Made by a program: the position numbers and the translations under genes. DNA of 64,000 nucleotides from Paraburkholderia phenazinium. GTDB taxonomy: Bacteria; Pseudomonadota; Gammaproteobacteria; Burkholderiales; Burkholderiaceae. The notes beneath the pieces were generated by a model that was not told where the DNA came from, did not search any database, and saw nothing but the letters and a program-made list of their open reading frames with translations. The DNA lies in NCBI RefSeq assembly GCF_900141745.1, contig NZ_FSRM01000002.1, positions 1,736,001-1,800,000 of the forward strand, written 5' to 3'. Positions 61,323 to 64,000 of this stretch are shown one piece after another (position 1 is the first letter of the stretch; each line of letters opens with the position of its first letter).

Positions 61323-61346
61323 TGTGGAAACAGTAAGGAGAAAGAC

Positions 61347-61562
61347 ATGGCCACATCAAAAAAGACTATGACCCTAAATCTCACCGATGCTGAGATGAGT
61401 GCGCTCGAGGAGCTTTGCGAAAAGAAGGATCTGAGCAAAACGGCGGTCCTTCGGCAGGCGCTGCGGCTTTATCAGGCTGTCGAAGTACGGGCTGAGCGAG
61501 GCGACAAGTTTTTTTTCGAGGATGAGAAAACCAAGGAAAAGGCAGAAGTTGTGATGCTATGA
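61347..61562 (+). CDS. Ribbon-helix-helix regulator / antitoxin-like protein
   Basis: 71 residues. RHH: KTMTLNLTDAEMSALEELCE (beta-strand and helix A) and LSKTAVLRQALRLYQAV (helix B), then an acidic/basic tail (FFEDEKTKEKAEVVML). It overlaps the acetyltransferase gene by 4 bp (ATGA). An RHH gene directly before a GNAT gene is the order of acetyltransferase toxin-antitoxin pairs, although this tail is different. Candidate binder of the 17-bp palindrome. Confidence 0.85.
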   Translation: MATSKKTMTLNLTDAEMSALEELCEKKDLSKTAVLRQALRLYQAVEVRAERGDKFFFEDEKTKEKAEVVML

Positions 61563-62182
61563 GCCAATTCCCGGTATACCTAGTTGATGTCGCTTCGGAC
61601 GCGGCCGTTGAGGCAAGCCTGATCGAGGGCATTTCCGATTCCAACGTTAGCGACTGGGAAGATGCCTGGATGCCCGCGCTCGCGAGAGCGCTTCAGCAGC
61701 TAAAGGAGAAGGGTGTCGACAGGCGATTCTGGCCACAGAACCGGCATTGGGACTGGCGCAGAAAAGCTGAGGCCTTCAAAGGCCTGCTTGCGGCTCCATC
61801 TTTCAGCATCGTGTGCCAGGGGATGACCCAGGGCCTGATGATTGTCGAAACCCTGGAATCCTGCCGGTTGCCGCATCAGAAGGGCAAGCCGCTCGTTTAT
61901 ATCCAGTACCTCGAAATGGCGCCATGGAATCGCCCTGGCCTCTCCGCTGAACATCCACGTCTGAAAGGCGTGGGAACGCTACTAGTCCGCGCGGCTATCG
62001 AGCTTAGCCGTAGTGAAGGATTTGGCGGACGAATTGGACTTCACTCGCTGCCGCAGGCCAACGCTTGGTACGCAAACGTATGCGGTATGTCGGACCTGGG
62101 AATTGATTCCGCCAAGGAGAACCTCCGCTATTTTGAGATGACGCCTGAACAGGCGGAGGCGTTCATCGCCAAAGGAGTCTAG
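61559..62182 (+). CDS. GNAT-family N-acetyltransferase
   Basis: 207 residues. The acetyl-CoA loop is in HPRLKGVGTLLVRAAIELS (R134-x-x-G-x-G139), followed by GFGGRIGLHSLPQANAWYANVCGMSDLG (strand-helix with the Tyr expected for catalysis; in part) and LRYFEMTPEQAEAFI. The long N-terminal ~80 residues are not part of the core. Substrate could be a protein, an aminoacyl-tRNA or a small molecule. Overlaps the RHH gene; next gene starts 2 bp after its stop. Confidence 0.85.
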   Translation: MSQFPVYLVDVASDAAVEASLIEGISDSNVSDWEDAWMPALARALQQLKEKGVDRRFWPQNRHWDWRRKAEAFKGLLAAPSFSIVCQGMTQGLMIVETLESCRLPHQKGKPLVYIQYLEMAPWNRPGLSAEHPRLKGVGTLLVRAAIELSRSEGFGGRIGLHSLPQANAWYANVCGMSDLGIDSAKENLRYFEMTPEQAEAFIAKGV

Positions 62183-62184
62183 TC

Positions 62185-62676
62185 ATGAAATTTGAAGTAA
62201 CGAAAGAGTGGTGCCTGAAAATGGCGAGGCTTGAGCACGAGAATGGAACAGACGTCGAGATCGGTGCTGGCCTGTTTGCCGCAGACCCATCCACACAGCG
62301 TCCGGAGTATGCGATGGAGGAATCCGCCGATCCCAGGATAGCTTTTGGCAGATTTGTCAGACTCATGAGAAGGGGACGACAGCAGACGCTCGAGAAACTC
62401 GCGGAAGCTGCCGACATCGACGTCACCGAACTCGTAGAAATTGAGGAAGATTCACACTACAGACCGGAGCCGCGCACTGTCTTCCAGTTGGCAAGCTATT
62501 TCGCGATTCCCAGTTCGAAGTTGATGCAGTTGGCCGGTCTATCGCAACAGCGCGATAGCCATCTTGCCAATGAAGCAATACGGTTCGCGGCTCGATCCGA
62601 GAAGGTCACTGACCTGAATGAAACCGAGCGCTCCGCCCTGGAGGCGTTCGTCGCGGTACTCAGCGAGCAGAAGTAA
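62185..62676 (+). CDS. XRE-family HTH regulator
   Basis: 163 residues. The HTH lies in the middle (about 53-112: AFGRFVRLMRRGRQQTLEKLAEAADI, VTELVEIEEDSHYRPEPRTVFQLASYFAI in part), preceded by ~50 residues with no known motif (WCLKMARLEHENGTDVEIGAG). It is immediately followed by an ImmA/IrrE peptidase gene, the pairing used when the peptidase inactivates the repressor on a signal. The 62180 region has AAAGGAG as ribosome-binding site. Confidence 0.88.
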   Translation: MKFEVTKEWCLKMARLEHENGTDVEIGAGLFAADPSTQRPEYAMEESADPRIAFGRFVRLMRRGRQQTLEKLAEAADIDVTELVEIEEDSHYRPEPRTVFQLASYFAIPSSKLMQLAGLSQQRDSHLANEAIRFAARSEKVTDLNETERSALEAFVAVLSEQK

Positions 62677-62697
62677 ACATAACTGCATGAGGCAACT

Positions 62698-63633
62698 ATG
62701 GCCAGGAATCTGATTCTTTCTGCCAGGACTTCAAATGACATCGACAGTCGAGTTGAACGGGTGCTCCGGGGCCTCGGCAACCCTGAGCCTCCGTTGCGGC
62801 TTGAAGATGTTCGTGAGCTCCTCAAGTTAGATCTGGCTTTCTACACCTCGGACGATCCTGGTCTGGCTCGGGAAGCCATCAGCCGAATCCGCGTCGCGGC
62901 CGTGCAGGTATACCGCCGGCCCGCGCTGATTCTCGATGCAGTGAAGAAATTTTCTCTGAAAGCACTTTACCTGCCTGATCGTAAGCGGATCATGCTAGAC
63001 AGTGCGGTACCACTGCTCAAGCACCGATGGAATGAAGCTCACGAAATTGGCCACAGTCTCATTCCCTGGCATCAGGACATGATGCATGGCGATAACGAGA
63101 ACACGGTCTCGAGAGACTGCGCCGAACAGATTGAAACCGAGGCTAATTTCGCGGCCGGTCGGCTACTTTTCCTTCGGGACCGGTTTGTGAACGAAGCCCG
63201 CTCCTCGCCGGCGTGTCTTCAATCAATAATCGATCTCAAAAATACGTATGGGAATACGCTTTCAACGACCCTCTATCGCTTCGTCGAGAGCGTCGGACAG
63301 GAAACTCCCGTAGTGGGCCTCATGACCTGCCACCCGCATGTGGATCGTCGCCCGATCAATTTTGATCCAGCAAGTCCATGCCGCCATCTGATTCAGTCGC
63401 ACGCTTTTCACGCAAGATTTTCCAGAATCACTGAAGTGGAGCTGTTCAACGCAGTGAGCAGCTATTGCGGACGACAGAAGGGCGGCCTGCTTGGCGAACG
63501 AGAGCTCATCTTGACGGATGACAATGGAGATTCGCACCGGTTTTTCTTCGAGACATTTTTCAATCGCTACGACGCTTTGACGTTGGGCGTCTATCTCGGC
63601 GCGGAAGCACTTATGGTTCCTGTGAGCGCGTGA
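62698..63633 (+). CDS. ImmA/IrrE-family metallopeptidase
   Basis: 311 residues. Zinc site HEIGH (His115, Glu116, His119) in RWNEAHEIGHSLIPWHQ, with a downstream Glu148 in ETEANFAAGRLLF. The C-terminal ~120 residues (MTCHPHVDRRPINFDP, FFETFFNRYDALTLGVYLG) form an additional domain. The family cleaves XRE-type repressors. Here the XRE gene 21 bp upstream is the natural target, so it may switch on the divergent ubiquitin-like operon. Last gene of the operon. Confidence 0.9.
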   Translation: MARNLILSARTSNDIDSRVERVLRGLGNPEPPLRLEDVRELLKLDLAFYTSDDPGLAREAISRIRVAAVQVYRRPALILDAVKKFSLKALYLPDRKRIMLDSAVPLLKHRWNEAHEIGHSLIPWHQDMMHGDNENTVSRDCAEQIETEANFAAGRLLFLRDRFVNEARSSPACLQSIIDLKNTYGNTLSTTLYRFVESVGQETPVVGLMTCHPHVDRRPINFDPASPCRHLIQSHAFHARFSRITEVELFNAVSSYCGRQKGGLLGERELILTDDNGDSHRFFFETFFNRYDALTLGVYLGAEALMVPVSA

Positions 63634-63740
63634 CCCTCATTGAACGCGGGCAATCCGTGCCGAACACCGTTTCGATTGTCGGAATGAACTCTGACTCGGC
63701 AGCGGAACTCTCAGGCAAGGAGAAGCCAATTTCAACGTAG
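63630..63740 (+). CDS. Possible very small ORF coupled to the ImmA gene
   Basis: 36 codons from GTG 63630, overlapping the ImmA stop (GTGA), to TAG 63740: reads VTLIERGQSVPNTVSIVGMN then an acidic end. No family. The overlap suggests coupling, but the length makes chance likely. Confidence 0.25.
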   Translation: MTLIERGQSVPNTVSIVGMNSDSAAELSGKEKPIST

Positions 63741-63811
63741 GGACTAGCGGCTGACAGTTCGGCATTCGCTGCTTGAAAGGCGAAGCACATCAGAAATTCA
63801 CAGTCGTGCGC

Positions 63812-63982
63812 TCACGCTGCCACACCGAAGTCGATTCCCAAAAGCTGCCATTTGTCGTCCTCCGTGAGAAGGGGTAACAGAAGTCGACGTGCCTGCGCAT
63901 CGAAGTAGTCAGGACTCTGAACGATCTTTATCGCCTTCTCGACGCCTAGACAACAATTGGGTCGAAAACCAGATCCGCCCAT
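63812..63982 (-). CDS. Possible small hypothetical protein
   Basis: 56 residues on minus from ATG 63982 (an in-frame TAG lies just upstream, so this is not the tail of a longer gene) to TGA 63812. Protein-like: NCCLGVEKAIKIVQSPDYFD, LLPLLTEDDKWQLLGIDFGV. No ribosome-binding site evident. The family is not recognised. Confidence 0.4.
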   Translation of the reverse strand: MGGSGFRPNCCLGVEKAIKIVQSPDYFDAQARRLLLPLLTEDDKWQLLGIDFGVAA

Positions 63983-64000
63983 GGGCTATCGGAAGGGCCA

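Noticed and set aside
1..64000. CRISPR arrays, tRNA or rRNA genes, riboswitches
   Set aside because: Read for regularly spaced repeats and conserved RNA motifs on both strands; none seen by eye. A covariance-model scan would be decisive.

Overview
The window looks like an accessory region of a Burkholderiaceae replicon (Burkholderia, Paraburkholderia or Caballeronia type). This rests on high GC, three DUF4148 proteins, a Burkholderia-type porin, many LysR regulators and GTG/ATGA-overlap operons. No rRNA, tRNA, CRISPR array or replication origin was seen. All family names come from reading the translations; no database search was run.

Layout. 1-135 is the 3' end of panB. 236-3540 is a LysR/alcohol dehydrogenase pair surrounded by remnants of an aldo/keto reductase, an amidohydrolase and a DUF1636 gene; living relatives of all three lie elsewhere in the window. 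3587-9140 is an AraC regulator and a complete tripartite drug efflux operon. 9257-13245 is a periplasmic molybdenum hydroxylase with a triheme cytochrome c. 13475-22487 holds DUF4148, DUF1636, alpha/beta hydrolase, FAH hydrolase, three SDRs (two of them an inverted duplication), an amidohydrolase and a porin. 22911-41643 is a run of small catabolic units, most paired with LysR genes: NmrA-like proteins, DUF1330, ALDH plus CMD plus a royal-jelly-type propeller, hydrolase plus orphan substrate-binding protein, MFS, and an exported FAH-fold protein. 41712-45768 is a second molybdenum hydroxylase/cytochrome c operon. It is followed by an SRPBCC protein, an aldo/keto reductase, LysR, a DHA2 exporter and LacI (to 51553).

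From about 51.7 kb the character changes to a defence or mobile island. It holds an XRE regulator, a frameshifted AbiEi-like antitoxin, a truncated IS21-family element, a DinJ/YafQ toxin-antitoxin pair and a DUF5677 protein. The most notable part is 57366-63633. On the minus strand it has a multi-ubiquitin-domain protein, a ThiF/E1-like adenylyltransferase with a possible E2-like N-terminal domain, a DUF6527 protein and two uncharacterised proteins. On the plus strand, diverging from it, are RHH regulator, GNAT acetyltransferase, XRE regulator and ImmA/IrrE metallopeptidase. The two arms share a compact bidirectional promoter with a 17-bp palindrome between the -35 and -10 of the ubiquitin arm.

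How the parts may work together. The first 51 kb reads as a collection of LysR-controlled peripheral catabolic modules that oxidise, hydrolyse and transport small organic compounds; substrates cannot be read from sequence. The last 12 kb reads as a conflict island whose central piece is a bacterial ubiquitin-like conjugation system, possibly regulated by the RHH or XRE/ImmA genes next to it.
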